Positions 1 through 11,150 of a stretch of DNA of 64,000 nt are shown one piece after another; within the stretch, counting starts at the first letter, position 1; every line of letters begins with the position of its first letter. The notes below the pieces were generated by a model. The model did no database searches. It saw only the letters and a program-made list of their open reading frames with translations, and was not told the origin of the DNA. The stretch lies in contig OX638368.1 in NCBI GenBank assembly GCA_951812925.1, positions 4,278,001-4,342,000 on the forward strand, given 5' to 3'. Origin of the DNA: Calliopum simillimum. Lineage: Eukaryota; Arthropoda; Insecta; Diptera; Lauxaniidae. The translations under genes and the position numbers were made by a program.

Positions 1-982
1 GACAACTGGTGAAGAAAGTAAATTGATTTTGTCAGTTGGAAAAATTATATCAAAAAAAAATAGTGAAGTGATAATTTTTGACAAAAAAAAAAAAATATTG
101 GGTCGCTTGTGGACACCCTTAAAATATGGCTAAAAATGGGAAAATATGAAATTAAACGCAATCAAATGGAAAAGAAATCAAAATTGACATATTTTGGAAA
201 CATTGACTTACGCAGATTCAACAAATTCTGCTCCACGGCTTTAACAAAATCAGCGTCAATGCAAGCGTCGGGATCGAATAGAATCATGTCTGTTGTCCTG
301 AAACCAGACTTGATTGTATTCAGCGTCAACGCCAGATCAATTGTTTTGCAGACTAAGCCGGCTACGTGACGTTATTTGTATCCCTTTTGACATTGCTCTT
401 TTGCCAAGCATGAATTTTTTGTACAATTCCATGCCCGCCATCTGCTTCTCTTTCCACTTATCTGGAAACTCAATACCAAAATTTTTTGCAAAGTGGTATG
501 CTACCTTAACACCTACACTTAATGAAAATAACTTTTTTCTACGATATCTTTATCATTGATTCTTTCCTTTCAAATAAAAAAGCGTAAAAAGTCATAAGAA
601 CACCATTTAAATTAGTTATGTTGGCATCCACGACGATATTTCAGTAAAACACACGCTCTAAATAAAAAAAGGAGGGGTGCCCACATCCGACCCAATTGGG
701 TGCCCACAACCGACTTTGACAGCCACTTTGAAAAGCAACAAGCATATTCTGTTGTGTCAACATTTCGGTTGCATTCGGTTTTGAATTACAAAACACAATA
801 AATTTACTGCATAAATGTAGATTGCACTCAGCTTTTCGATTTATCGCATTTGGAAAATGATTGACTTTTTTGTTGACTTTGACTTATTTAAAAATTATTT
901 TCTTCTCTGCACAAAGCAAATGCGTCTTTTTGCTCTGGTATATGCACAAAAACTTCGGAACAGCCCTATTTGTTTTCTGTCA
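1..982 (-). mobile_element. pogo-like DNA transposon deletion derivative, copy 1 (cut by window edge)
   Basis: This segment is homologous, in inverted orientation, to the element at 45964-47030. Shared landmarks are the coding remnant at about 175-503, the motif GGGTGCCCACAACCGAC at 698-714, a variant at 676-691 and a diverged inverted copy near 101-119. Homology to copy 2 stops near 982, just before the outer terminal repeat, so this end is truncated. The other end lies beyond base 1. Family assignment is by the transposase remnant (CENP-B-type helix-turn-helix plus a pogo/jerky-type DDE tail) and is inference. Confidence 0.7.
175..503 (-). pseudogene. pogo-like transposase remnant (HTH part fused to C-terminal part)
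   Basis: On the minus strand the first piece (about 503-370) reads AYHFAKNFGIEFPDKW followed by KEKQMAGMELYKKFM. This fits the Tc5/CENP-B-type DNA-binding helix-turn-helix of pogo/Tigger/jerky transposases. It then shifts frame and runs into a second piece (about 325-175) with GFRTTDMILFDPDACIDADF, which resembles the 'GFR-TG-FPFNPD' end of the DDE_1 domain. The whole catalytic core between them is missing. Copy 2 near 46.5 kb has the same junction, so the deletion predates both insertions. The product cannot be a working transposase. Family recognition is from memory of the motif pattern. Confidence 0.6.
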
Positions 983-2640
983 TATGTAAGCAATTGTTGT
1001 TAACATATTTTTGCGCAAATTTTATGGTAGCAACATTTACATATATATTAAGTAACTTATTGTTTTTTTCTTATTTTACTCTAGAAACATTTTCACAATT
1101 TCAACATCATTGCAAGTGCTTTACAACTAAGTACATTTCATTTAATATTTTTCAATGCATTTATTTCTCATTACTTCTATTTGTTGAATGGTTTTTTTGT
1201 TATTGTTGCAATATTGAACTGCAATTGTTGTGTAAATTGTATGCTATTACATAATTGATTTGTAACATCGCCTTCAGTTGCGCTCAAGTGTGTTGACAGC
1301 AACAACGTCAAAAGTTGCTTTAACTGCAATGCAACGCTGCTGTTGCTGCTGCTGTTACTATTTGCATAATAAATGCATAATAAATTGTTAACACACATGA
1401 CAACAACAAACAACAGTTTTAACAATAAATACAAAATAATTAAGTAATATTTGTTAAATTTTTTGTTGTTTGCTTACTTGATGTTTGTAAACATTGTTGC
1501 CTATTATTGGCAAAAAATGGTGACACAAATTGTTGCTATTGTTATAGTAAAAATTGTTATTAATTTTGTTGCCAAATATAAAGCAATTTGTGGGTCACAA
1601 AATACACACACATGTGTATATATTAAAGTCACGTGACATACATAATAACCGTAGTTACAAATATACTAAATCACACATTAATATAACATGCGACGCAAGC
1701 CAAACAAAAGATTTAGGCAACGAACTTGTTGTGTTTCGATATTTTAAAAGCTGCAGTACCAAAAAAAAAAAAAAAAAAAATTTGTTTTTGTTTACAATTA
1801 GTTAAGAATTTAAATTATAGGTTCATAGTTCATTTTAAATTTTTAAATTTCACCAAAAAAAAAAAACAGTTTTTTTTTTCTATTTTCCCTGTGCCGCCTG
1901 CAGCATTTTAAATTATGTTAATAAACTCTTAACGTAAAAATTTTACGAAAAAAGGCACACAGCAAAGTTACAAAAAAAAAGTAACAATTATTATGATTTC
2001 TGAACAATTAAGTACCTACCTATGACAAATAGAAAATTGTGTCTCAAAAGATAATATTGCAGAAAACGTTAGCAATTTTTCTAGCAGCAGCAGCGCCAAA
2101 GTGAATGGCAATATGACAGCCAAAGCAGCTAAATATAATAATTAGCAGTAACAGCAGCAGCAGCTTTAGCGATGACTATAACAAAGTATGGTTTTTTTTT
2201 CTTACAGATTTTTCTTAGATCTACACTCGCTTGCTGTTGCAGGTTTCTGGGCCAATAGGGCAAATGTTTGAGCAGCACAAAAAGGAAAAACACTGCTAAT
2301 GAAATATAGGAAAATTATTTATTTGTACGGCATGGTTTTTTTTTATCTGAATTTATTTAATTTCATGATTAAGTGTCTCTAAGCAACATTGTAATCCACT
2401 GATTATATTCATTAGCGCTGTTCTTCTGTATTTAGTTGCGTCCTTAAAAAGAAATAAATTTTTTCGTAGCTTGCAATGTTTATACTTTTAATATTGCTCA
2501 CAATCAAGTGGAAATTATTCCTATTTTGCTACTTTGCAAGTCTAAATGCTCCGGATCGTGAACACGGCTAATGTGTTTTTTTCTTTCGTAGAAATTTGTC
2601 AAGCTATTTAAATCTAGATTATAGATGTAATAATGCGAAA
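983..2640. other. unique AT-rich sequence without genes
   Basis: No coding signal was seen. It contains TTG/CAA-rich stretches around 1180-1560, GCA/CAG clusters near 1320-1365 and 2083-2165, and long A runs near 1760-1778. One copy of the dispersed GACTTAAG-type motif lies at 1703-1728. The texture is typical of fly introns or intergenic DNA. Confidence 0.6.
1703..1728 (+). repeat. dispersed GACTTAAG motif, copy 1 (diverged)
   Basis: Reads AACAAAA then GATTTAGGCAACGAACTTG, two mismatches from the core consensus GACTTAAGCAACRAACTTG shared by about 17 sites in this window. Confidence 0.6.
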
Positions 2641-2675
2641 ATCTTTATTGCATGATTTCAGACATTTTTTAAAAA

Positions 2676-2850
2676 CATATTTCATAGACATTGACTAAAA
2701 GAAAATTTTCCAATTCAGGGACCAAAAAATTTTAAAACATCAAAAACAAGATTAGTACTGAGTTAAGCATCAGAAAAGCTAATTACAATTTTTTGGACCC
2801 TGAATTGGGAAATTTTCTTTTGGTCAATGTCTATGATATTTAAAATATGG
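2676..2850. repeat. small fold-back (MITE-like) inverted repeat
   Basis: Two arms of about 55-60 bp face each other (2676-2735 and 2788-2850) around a spacer of about 52 bp. Both contain ATAGACATTGAC, an A-rich GAAAATTT block and AATTCAGGG, with few mismatches. No coding sequence is inside. It could be a solo MITE; no clear target duplication was seen. Confidence 0.7.
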
Positions 2851-2944
2851 CTAAAATCGTGCACTAAAAAGGTTCAAATTATTACGTCTATAATTTATTA
2901 TTTAAAATAAGTAGTTTCAAGTTCGCTTTCTAAGTCTTTCACGC

Positions 2945-3175
2945 AGAGAGAAGCTTTGACACAGTTTGACAATCACTATGTCAATACAATTTGAGGAGGA
3001 CTAAAGTAATTAGTCCTCTCCACAGTTTAAAAAGCACTGCGATTTCACAGTTTGAGAAGCACCGTATCAATTTATATTTTTTACAGTTCATAAAGCACTG
3101 CGTTGATACAGTTTGAAAGTTTGTGTATTGAATAAAACAGTAACACAGTTTTGAAGCTGTGTGTGCTAAATAAAA
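2945..3175. repeat. degenerate tandem repeat, ACAGTTTGAAAAGCACTG type
   Basis: Four or five imperfect units around 'cacagtttga..aagcactg' recur at roughly 50-60 bp spacing. A perfect 9-bp hairpin (GAGGACTAA at 2996-3004 pairing with TTAGTCCTC at 3010-3018) sits inside. It abuts the mariner derivative at 3191. Confidence 0.5.
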
Positions 3176-3190
3176 ATTTCAAAACACAAT

Positions 3191-3903
3191 ATATTTCTAT
3201 CCAAGGCAACACTAATGTCAATAGCTAAAATCTGGCAACACCATAATATAGTTTGACATTTTTTAGCATAAACGTACTCACAACGTTTTGATGTACAAGT
3301 GCTATTTGTTTTGTTTACAGTGAGTTAAGAAAATAAATTTTTCCATTGATAATTTAAGCGATTGATAAATTATGGAGTTTCCAACGAGAACAAATGTTTT
3401 TTACAACTAAGTGTTCATGCAAAATCAAACGTATTGGAGTGGAACTAATGCCCAAAGATGCTTCTATCTCACGGTATGTCACATGACGATCTTGCATTAT
3501 CAGTTCACGCACGGCATCAATGTTCTCTGGCACAACGGCCGTTTTTGAACGACCTTCACGGAATTCGTCTTTGAGCGAGCGCCGGCCACGATTGAATTCA
3601 TTAAACCAGTTTTTTACAGTGCTATAGAATGGTGCTTTATTGCCATACAAAGATTTAAGTTCAGCGATGCACTTTTGCCGTGATAATTGACGTCGAAAGT
3701 TGTGAAAAATGATCGCACGAAAATGTTCACGAGTTAATTCCATTTCTTTGTCAAATTGATTTTTTCAAGTCACTGTAAGCAACACAAATGATGGTCGTAC
3801 GTCAAAAGGTTCTGAGTACGTTTATGCTAAAAAATGTCAAACTTTATTATGGTGTTGCCAGATTTTAGCTATTGACATTAGTGTTGCCTAAGATAGAAAT
3901 ATA
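3191..3903 (-). mobile_element. mariner deletion derivative with long terminal inverted repeats
   Basis: Inverted terminal repeats of about 120-130 bp (about 3191-3321 and 3772-3903) match closely. Both contain GGCAACACTAATGTCAATAG and AGCATAAACGTACTCA. TA dinucleotides lie at both outer edges, as expected for Tc1/mariner insertion. Between the repeats is a single open frame for the N-terminal third of a mariner transposase. The length of about 713 bp, against about 1.3 kb for autonomous elements, shows that the catalytic part was deleted. Confidence 0.8.
3354..3743 (-). CDS. mariner transposase N-terminal DNA-binding domain only (truncated)
   Basis: A 129-codon open frame starts at an ATG and has no internal stop. 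It begins MELTREHFRAIIFHNFRR, includes RGRRSLKDEFREG, PENIDAVRELIMQDRHVTYR and EIEASLGISS, and ends ...NLSIA. This matches the paired helix-turn-helix (HTH_48 type) region of the mariner lineage often annotated as SETMAR-like in arthropods. The full protein is about 340-350 residues; the catalytic D,D34D part is absent. The frame is intact, so a DNA-binding-only peptide could in principle be made and could compete for the element's own ends. That is inference; there is no sign of host use. Confidence 0.7.
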   Translation of the reverse strand: MELTREHFRAIIFHNFRRQLSRQKCIAELKSLYGNKAPFYSTVKNWFNEFNRGRRSLKDEFREGRSKTAVVPENIDAVRELIMQDRHVTYREIEASLGISSTPIRLILHEHLVVKNICSRWKLHNLSIA

Positions 3904-3984
3904 TATAGCAGGCTACGTAATAAGAAATAATCAAGTTCTTTTTAGAAAACCTTTTGTAGAGCACTAAATTTGCAATCGAAATAT

Positions 3985-4162
3985 TTTATTAAAAAAAATA
4001 TCCGAGTTCACCCAGCTTTTGCTCAGATCCTACATGTATAGTTAGTCCTTAGTGCCTGAGTGAAATTTGGTTTGACTATCTCAAAAAACGCTTTCAGTAC
4101 AGCGTTTTGAACCTTTTGCTTGTATGGGAGGTGCCACGCCCTCTTGTCCAAATTCGCCCAAC
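3985..4162 (+). repeat. copy of composite repeat with GGAGGTGCCACGCCCTCTTG
   Basis: About 170 bp closely match the tandem units at 10640-11150: 'caaaaaacgctttcagtacagcg' context, then the GGAGGTGCCACGCCC block and 'gttcacccag'. It directly abuts the copia-like relic at 4163, so one probably inserted next to or into the other. Confidence 0.65.
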
Positions 4163-4947
4163 TTTGCTGCGTAGCGATAATGGTCGCGAATATTTAAGTT
4201 TTTAATTTTCAACAAATTTAGAGAAACTAGGAACCAAACGTCAATTTTCCGTGGAGTACACGCCTCAGCAATATGGCTTGGCGGAACAAGCAAATAAAAC
4301 TGTTGTATAAATGCTTCGTTGTACGTTGATTGAACTTGCTGAGTCATTATTGTGGCCAGAGCAGTCAACACAGCAGTTTATTTTCGTAATAGATGTAACT
4401 CTAAAGAATTGGATGGAAAAACTCCAATCGAGACTTGGAGTAGTATTAAACCTTCTGTTGCCTGGACAAACACCCGGGGAAATCAAAGTTTCAAGCCAAG
4501 GGTATTGAATGTGTCTTAACTGGATTTTGTTCAGAATCAAAAGTTTATAGGCTCTACAATACCAGCACAAAAAAACTTCACAAAAGTAGAGATGCAAAAT
4601 TCTTACAAGAGCATATAGAGATGTCCTTGTAAAATGAGTACGACTTTTTTACAAGGACTCAAGATGTGGGTAGTTGCGAAAGTCAAAATTTTGATACAGC
4701 AGATTTGGTGATCAATACTCATGGATTAGATAAAGTAAGTGATCTACCTTTGGAGAGAAATCAGCAACGAACAGTTATAGATGATATTTAAGTAGCGTCA
4801 ACTGTGATGGATAATGATCTGCAATGCAAAGTTTTGAGGTCAGGAAGATGCGTTTATAATAACTTATTAAAAGTCAAGTCAATGCAAAAAGAGTACGATT
4901 TTCTGATTGCAAAAGGCAAAACAATCCTCGTTTTGTTACTTGCGTGA
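4163..4947 (+). pseudogene. Ty1/copia-type gag-pol relic (integrase region)
   Basis: With several frameshifts and stops, the plus strand reads LRSDNGREYLS, then GTKRQFSVEYTPQQ and YGLAEQANKT (codon 15 of the latter region is followed by a stop). Further on it reads ECVLTGFCSESKVYRLYN, STKKLHKSRDAKFLQEH and KEYDFLIA. This is the order seen in copia integrase: the SDNG catalytic aspartate, the AE(R/Q)ANRT catalytic glutamate, then the GYRLY/SRDVKF segment joining integrase to reverse transcriptase. Protease, most of reverse transcriptase, RNase H and both LTRs are absent. It is an old, inactive fragment. Confidence 0.8.
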
Positions 4948-7029
4948 ACAATACAAATTTCATATTTATAAAAATAAAATTAATTAATTTATGCTTTGAA
5001 AAACTTTAATTCAGCCAAAATTAAAGTGTACGTTTTTTGAACATATAAATTTCTCTAGACTACTAAATTTAAATATATACATATTAATGCCAAATAATAA
5101 TTAACTCCCTGTAATCATTGCTAATTTATTTGTATACTGATATTTGACATATTTAAGTGAGTTATTCCCGTTTTCTATTAAGATGTACAGTTTTTATTCT
5201 AAAAATCAAAAAACCAAATTATGCGCTCAAAAACCGTTCATTTGCTCACTTGATTCGAAGAAAAAAATAAAACTTTAAGCTTAAAGAAACAATCAAAGAT
5301 TCATAATTATTGCAAAAAAAAAAATTTTAAAAAAAATTATTTAATAATTTGCAATCAACGCTTTTGCTTCCTCTTATTTTGTTTTTCTTACTTCTGTTTT
5401 TTTTTGGTTCTGTTTTACCTCAACTGCTTAAAAATTAGGAAATCGTTGTCATTAATTTTCTAGCGTGCGTCGTTCTTTAGTCGCAGCATCAAACTTTAAC
5501 TCAAACTTTTGCTTTGGGCAGCCAGCCAGCTAGCTAGCTCATCATGCCAAGTTACTTAGTCAGCTTAGAAGCAGCAGCAGCATTGGGCTTTAGGTAGCAT
5601 ACCGAAATGGGTCAACCAACATCAAAGCGCTTTAACAGCTTTTATTGTTGATAGTTTATCATTAAGCATTTTGTCGATGTTTATAAGCTTGATTTAGTTG
5701 CTCTTGCTTTTGCTGTCTGTCTTACCATAATGTTACAATATTGCTGTATTGTTACTACGTATATTATTGCTATTTTCATTATTATTATTCTCGTATCATT
5801 AATTGGGCGTCTATTAATTAAGTAAGTTCATTTAAGCGGAAATATTAATGTTCTTAACATGACTCACATTAGTTCAAAGAGATTTTTTCCATATGTTTTT
5901 TTTCTGTAATTTTAATTATATACCTTAGAGGTTTAGTTTTGGTAAAGGTTCTTCCTACTTTATATATAAAAAGAACAGAATTCATTGCATTAATTTTGTG
6001 GCTACATTCTTAAATTAGAGTGGTTCTTTTCAATAAATTTCTCCGACATGTATTAATATATCTGTGGAGTACGCTCTTCCGAAATCTTAATCATTTCTTG
6101 CTACAAAAAGGTAAAATTTATGAGAAAAACAAAATATTCGTGGTGTACAGCTATGCGAGAAAGAATTTTTTGTATTTTTTGTTTCTTACGCTGACCAACA
6201 ATATTAAGTGTGTAGTTAGTTTTTCATAATTTTTAAAGTGTTTCCAACCTGCATTTAATGCAAATTTGTTGTTACTATTTATCGCTTTGCAAAAAAAAAT
6301 CCATTTATGCGTATACATGCGCATACAAAAACAAAAGACTTAAGCAACAAACTTGCAAAAGTAAAACTTTTTTTCATATTCTAAGTATATGCGGAGAAAT
6401 TTTTAAATATATAATTAACTGTGTTAAAATATTAGCAATTGAAATTTACTTATGGCACTTAAGACTGTTTACATTACACGTATTGTACATGTATAGTTAA
6501 CCAATAGGTTTTCGCTACAATCTACATATTTTTATTGCTTGCATTAAATAGGTCACCAATATTACTTAGTTGCTACACTTTCAAGCTATTTTACAACATT
6601 GTATAGATAAATATATTTATTAAATGAAATGCTATTGATTAAGAAGTTGATAGAAAATTTTGCAAAAAAAAAGAGGAAAAAAAATAAAAATTAACGATAC
6701 CACTCCTAAAGCAATGCGCCCACAATGTAAGAAAGCATTTCAAATCGCTGTAGATTTAAGAATAACATAAATTTCTTATGCCAATGTACTTAAGATTACA
6801 AAAAAAAAAAAAAAATAAAAAAAAAAACAAAAAATATTAAACAGTTTCCTTAAACCTTTCATGCCCGAGCTTCAGCTTCATCATGTACTAAAGATATAGC
6901 TTTTACTACAGTAAATGTACGAGTAAGTTAGATAGGGTCAAAATTTAGCCATTCTATTTTAAAAAATAGAAGGACTATTAAAAATTATGTCAGCATAATT
7001 TTTTTTTCGTTCCAGAAGAATTTGGATTC
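4948..7029. other. unique AT-rich sequence without genes
   Basis: No coding signal. It contains CAG/GCA-rich patches near 5480-5585 and A runs near 6790-6830. One near-consensus copy of the dispersed GACTTAAG motif lies at 6331-6355. Short open frames at 6020-6229 and 6258-6500 look like chance. Confidence 0.55.
6329..6355 (+). repeat. dispersed GACTTAAG motif, copy 2 (perfect core)
   Basis: Contains the core GACTTAAGCAACAAACTTG exactly, preceded by AAACAAAA. Confidence 0.8.
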
Positions 7030-7196
7030 TTCTAAGGGCCTATTTTGGCAAAAAAAAAACATGTTTTTCTCACAAGTTTTTTCGTCACAAAATGGAAACC
7101 CAAATTTGCTTTAAAAATAAATTCTAAATTGCAAAAATTATGGCATTAAAAAAATTATACTTTTTTTTATACATTTATCTAATTTTTTGCAGTATA

Positions 7197-7905
7197 CTAG
7201 GTGTACAAATATGAAACCGGTAATTTTTATTTAAAAAAACACGTTTATTTTGCGAACATGGTTCCAAATTTAATCTTCAAAGTAATTCCCCTCGCTAGCT
7301 ACACATCTTTCCCATCTTTCAGGCAATTTATGGATTCCTCGCCAAAAAAATTTTTCGTTTTTTGAGGCTATCCATTCATCGAGCCATTTTTGCACTTCCT
7401 CGTAAGAATTGAAGCACGAATCGTTGAGTGCGTGTCCCATCAATGAAAACAAATAGTAATCGGACGGCACCAGGTCCAGTGAGTACGGCGGGTGGGGCAG
7501 GGGCTCCCAGTTGTACGATTCTACCAAGTTTTTATTGACCGCTGCTCGATGTGGCGATGCGTTGTCATCTTGGAATACAATTTTATCATGGCGAAGTTGA
7601 AATTCGGGCCTCTTCTGACGTATATCACGGTTCAAAGCGATCAATTGTTGATGGTAGCGTGCACCAGTAACTGTTTCACCTGGTTTTAGTAGCTCATACC
7701 AAATAACACCACGCTGATCCCAGAAAATACACAGCATTGTCTTTCGGCCGAAGCGATTTGGTCTTGGCGTTGATTTGGGTCGTTGGCCGGGGCTCAAATA
7801 TGATTTTTTTCGTTTGGGATTGTTGAAATAAATCCACTTTTCATCGCCAGCGATGATTCGATGAAGAAAACCTTTTCTGTTTTTTAAATGGAAACAGGGT
7901 AATTT
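7197..7905 (-). mobile_element. mariner element, 5' truncated
   Basis: The downstream end is intact: a TA at 7195-7196, then CTAGGTGTACAAATATGAAA, a typical mariner terminal repeat. The open transposase reading begins only about half way along the protein near 7880, and no matching left terminus is visible beyond it. The element is thus a half copy of a Mos1-like mariner. Confidence 0.75.
7270..7880 (-). pseudogene. mariner transposase C-terminal half, D,D34D catalytic domain intact
   Basis: An uninterrupted reading of about 200 codons starts near 7880 (RKGFLHRIIAGDEKWIYF) and ends in the family's usual CVASEGNYFE end. The three catalytic acidic residues are visible: D in AGDEKW, D in QDDNASPH and D in LVPSDYYLF, with exactly 34 residues between the last two. 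The relative is the Mos1/mauritiana side of mariner (HKLPERWE, SYEEVQKW). The N-terminal DNA-binding domains, about 150 residues, are missing, so it should not bind its ends. The lack of stops suggests a fairly recent insertion. Confidence 0.8.
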
Positions 7906-8250
7906 TATATAAAACTAGAATACATTTTTTTTTTTTGTATTTTAAATTACTGCATCAAAGTTCAACGCACTTCACGATGGCTCGTTATTGATTTTAGACC
8001 CATAGTTTCTTGGGCAAAGTTTTTTAGAATTTGCCATAGATTTTTTTGTGGCTATATTCTTTGCCAAATTTTTGCCTCCCAAACAAATTGAACCGACCTA
8101 ATGTACATACATATAACTTTTTAATGCAAAAATTTTTCCAAGAACATATTATTTATTTTTAAAGCAAATTTGTGCGTCCATTCTATGAAAAAAAAAGTTA
8201 TAAGCAAAAAACATTTTTTTTGCCAAAATGGGCAAACAAAAGTGCTCCAT

Positions 8251-9990
8251 TAGTTTTGAGATGGTGTGGCGATGAATCTAAATTTCGAACTTTTCTAATA
8301 GATAATCATAGTGAATGGTAGTGGCACTGAATGGTAACGAAAGTAAAATATAAGAATTAAAATGGAAAATATGCAGTGCAAAAAATTTGAGTTCTTTCAT
8401 ATTTATGTAATATTGCACTATTATTTCAAAACGGCCATTAAAAAACAAGGAGATTATTATAAAAAATCTTTGGCCAAAAGACTTCATACAATAAATACGC
8501 TCTAAATAGCATCGCAATGGAAACATTGAGGCTTAAGAGCGAACACAATTTTCTGTTGAATATCATGACGTATGAGTTACATTAAATTGAAGGAAAATAT
8601 AAAAATGTTCCAAGCAAAACTATATTCTCTTAGCAACCAACAATAAAATCTGGGATTATTATACAAAAACTGTATACAAAATACTAAAACTAAATGGTTT
8701 CGAATGACGTAAGATATTGAGGTTTAACTCTGAGCAGAAAATATCTCAAATAAAGCTTGTCTAAAAATATTCAAGTTTATTGAAATACTAAATTAGCATT
8801 GTGTCACTATGAAAAACGCTTGGGTATAACAGAGTTAAGCGAAACTCAAGCAACAAGTGAACAGCATAAGCTACGCGACTTACTCGCGCAACTGCAACAC
8901 ACGGCTGTTTGCAAATCAACAACACTACAGCAACAACAACAGCATCATCAATAACAGCCATAACAAATAGCAATAATTTAACAAACAAAACCAAATCAAT
9001 ATAATCAACAAACAACAACACAAACGCCAACAACTAGTGACCAACTTTAGAGACAACACGCGAGCAAATACAACAGTAAAATAAATAAAACACAGACTGA
9101 CCAAACCCTCAAGTTACATACACCAATCTGGACGAGGAGCACACAAGTTACAATACTCATGCGAAATGATCACTTCAAAAAAAATCAAAAAAAAAAAAAA
9201 TGTTAAGACCGCTAATGTGTGTCCCTAAGACGATGTCTGCTGATGTGAGAATTGTTGCTACAACTTGTGCCAACAACACAGCAAATAAAAAACACCGCAA
9301 GACAAGCAGCAGCAACTGCGCATGCAGCTTAAGAGTTGCAGCAAAAAGAACGTGCGCCATAGAATACAACGCAGCAGCGAAAGAAGCAAAAATCAATGCT
9401 TAGCATAGGCATTCTTACGAGTACTACATTGTATATGCTGCTGTTTGCCAGTAAATAGGCGCGGAAGTGAACGACTTAGTGCAGTGGGTGAGCAAGTGTT
9501 ACAAGTTCAGATATGTAGCTTTGAGGAAATACTTGTTAAAATCAGTTGAAAAATTTGATTCAATTGTGATAAGCCAATTTCAGTTTTTTATTTTATGGTT
9601 ACGTTTTGATTTTAAGCCAATTTGGGCAATAAAAAAGATATTTTTTTCTAATAATGTGAGTAGATATTTTGTTATTTCGATTTCTAGTTCAAGAGGGCGC
9701 ACAGCGCTGTCATCCCATTTCCACAGCTTTAATTCGACTTTTATGAAATTTATTATTGCTTTCAAAATTGCAATTATTTTTGAAATGCAAGAAATAGAAA
9801 AAAAAAAGGTATTTATGTTTCGGGCTTTGTTGGGTTTTGACCAACAAGCTCATTTGTCCTTGTGTACATATCAAAATCACGAAATAAACAGTATTCACAC
9901 GTCTTTTTGCAAGGTAGGGAGTAGAGCCCAATATGCAGCCCCCATAAATACGCCTCTGGTTTTAGGCTATATGTAAAACTAATGTCTGAA
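8251..9990. other. sequence without recognised gene; CAA/CAG-rich block
   Basis: Positions 8870-9400 are rich in CAA, AAC and GCA trinucleotides. A 169-codon open frame at 9467-9976 has no recognisable domain and biased, low-complexity composition. I see no coding support for it. Positions 8251-8780 show nothing notable. Confidence 0.5.
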
Positions 9991-10149
9991 CAGCATAAAA
10001 ATTGGCCTGGTTACAAAATAAATACCCTACACTGCAGTATTTTGAAGCTTTTGTTTATATGAGAGATGCCACGCCCTTTTGCGCTTATAATTCGTAGTAT
10101 TTATGTATACTAGAATCGCCAAGTGGTCAAAATTCGGCCACAAATGTAT

Positions 10150-10565
10150 AAAATTAATTTGGTAATTTTTTGACACTTTCTGTAATTTTTTGACACTTTA
10201 AGTACTTTTTTGGCTATTTGGTACTTTTTTGACACTTTTAGTACTTTTTTGCTATTTGGTACTTTTTCACACTTTTAGTACTTTTTTGGATATTTTGTAC
10301 TTTTTTGACACCTTTAGTACTTTTTTGGCTATTTGGTAGTTTTTTGACACTTTTAGTACTTTTTTGCTATTTGGTACTTTTTGACACCTTTAGTACTTTT
10401 TTGGCAATTTAGTACTTTTTTGACACTTTTAGTACATTTTTGCTATTTGGTACTTTTTGACACCTTTAGTACTTTTTTGCTATTTGGTACTTTTTTGACA
10501 CTTTTAATACTTTTTTGGTATTTGGTACCTTTTTGACAACTTCAGCACTTTTTTTGCTATTTGGT
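10150..10565. repeat. minisatellite, unit about 40 bp (TAGTACTTTTTTG... GGTACTTTTTTGACAC)
   Basis: About ten imperfect units alternate 'tagtacttttttg-ctattt' with 'ggtacttttttgacactttt'. The half-unit is about 20 bp. It is plainly repetitive throughout with small indels. Confidence 0.9.
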
Positions 10566-10639
10566 ACGAAATAGAACTAGTAAGGGTGTAAAATTTGGCC
10601 TGGCCAAACATTAAATACCCTACACTGCAGTATTTTTAA

Positions 10640-11150
10640 AATTTTGCTCATATGGGAGGTGCTACGCTCTCTTGTCCGAGTTCACCCAGTTTTTGTCCAG
10701 AGCTTGGATTTATAGTTTTTAGTGTCAGAGTGAAAAACGTTTTTAGTACAGTGTTTTGAAGCTTTTGCTTATATAGGAGGTGCCACGCCCTCTTGTCTGA
10801 GTCCGTTTAGTTTTAGTTTAGAGCGTGCATTTATAGTCTTTAGTATTTGAGTGAAATTTAGTTGGATTATCTCAAAAAACTCTTTCAGTATAGCATTTTG
10901 AAACTTTAGCTTGTATGGGAGGTGCCACGCCCCCTTGTCCGATTTCACCCAATTTTTGCGGAAAGCTTAAATTTATAATTCTTGGTATCTGAGTCTAAAT
11001 TGGTTCGAATATATCAAAAAACGCTTTCAGTAAAGCGTTTTGAAGCTTTTGCTCATATGAGAGGTGCCACGCCTTCTTGCCCGAATTCGCTCAGTTTTTT
11101 TTTTAGAGCTTGCGCTTACAATTTGTAGTATTTATGTGTATTTTGGTTGC
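10640..11150. repeat. tandem units of about 120-142 bp with GGAGGTGCCACGCCC
   Basis: The 'gaggtgccacgcc' block recurs near 10656, 10775, 10917 and 11058 (spacing about 119, 142 and 141 bp). Each is preceded by a 'ctttcagta..gcgttttgaa' variant. One more unit lies at 3985-4162. Confidence 0.8.

Larger units (their letters stand above)
7030..8250. repeat. outer inverted arms flanking the mariner half-element
   Basis: The left arm (about 7030-7170) and right arm (about 8105-8250) are inverted copies. Both have 'ttttggcaaaaaaaa', AAATTTGCTTTAAAAATAAA and 'gcattaaaaa'. They enclose the mariner fragment at 7197-7905 and about 200 bp of other sequence. Either the mariner inserted into an older inverted-repeat element, or two copies of a repeat lie head to head around it. 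Confidence 0.55.

Noticed and set aside
9467..9976. 169-codon open frame, the longest outside clear transposons apart from the DD41D copy
   Set aside because: No recognisable domain, AT-driven composition, a long overlapping frame on the other strand, and a 3' end running into a repeat cluster. Treated as chance.
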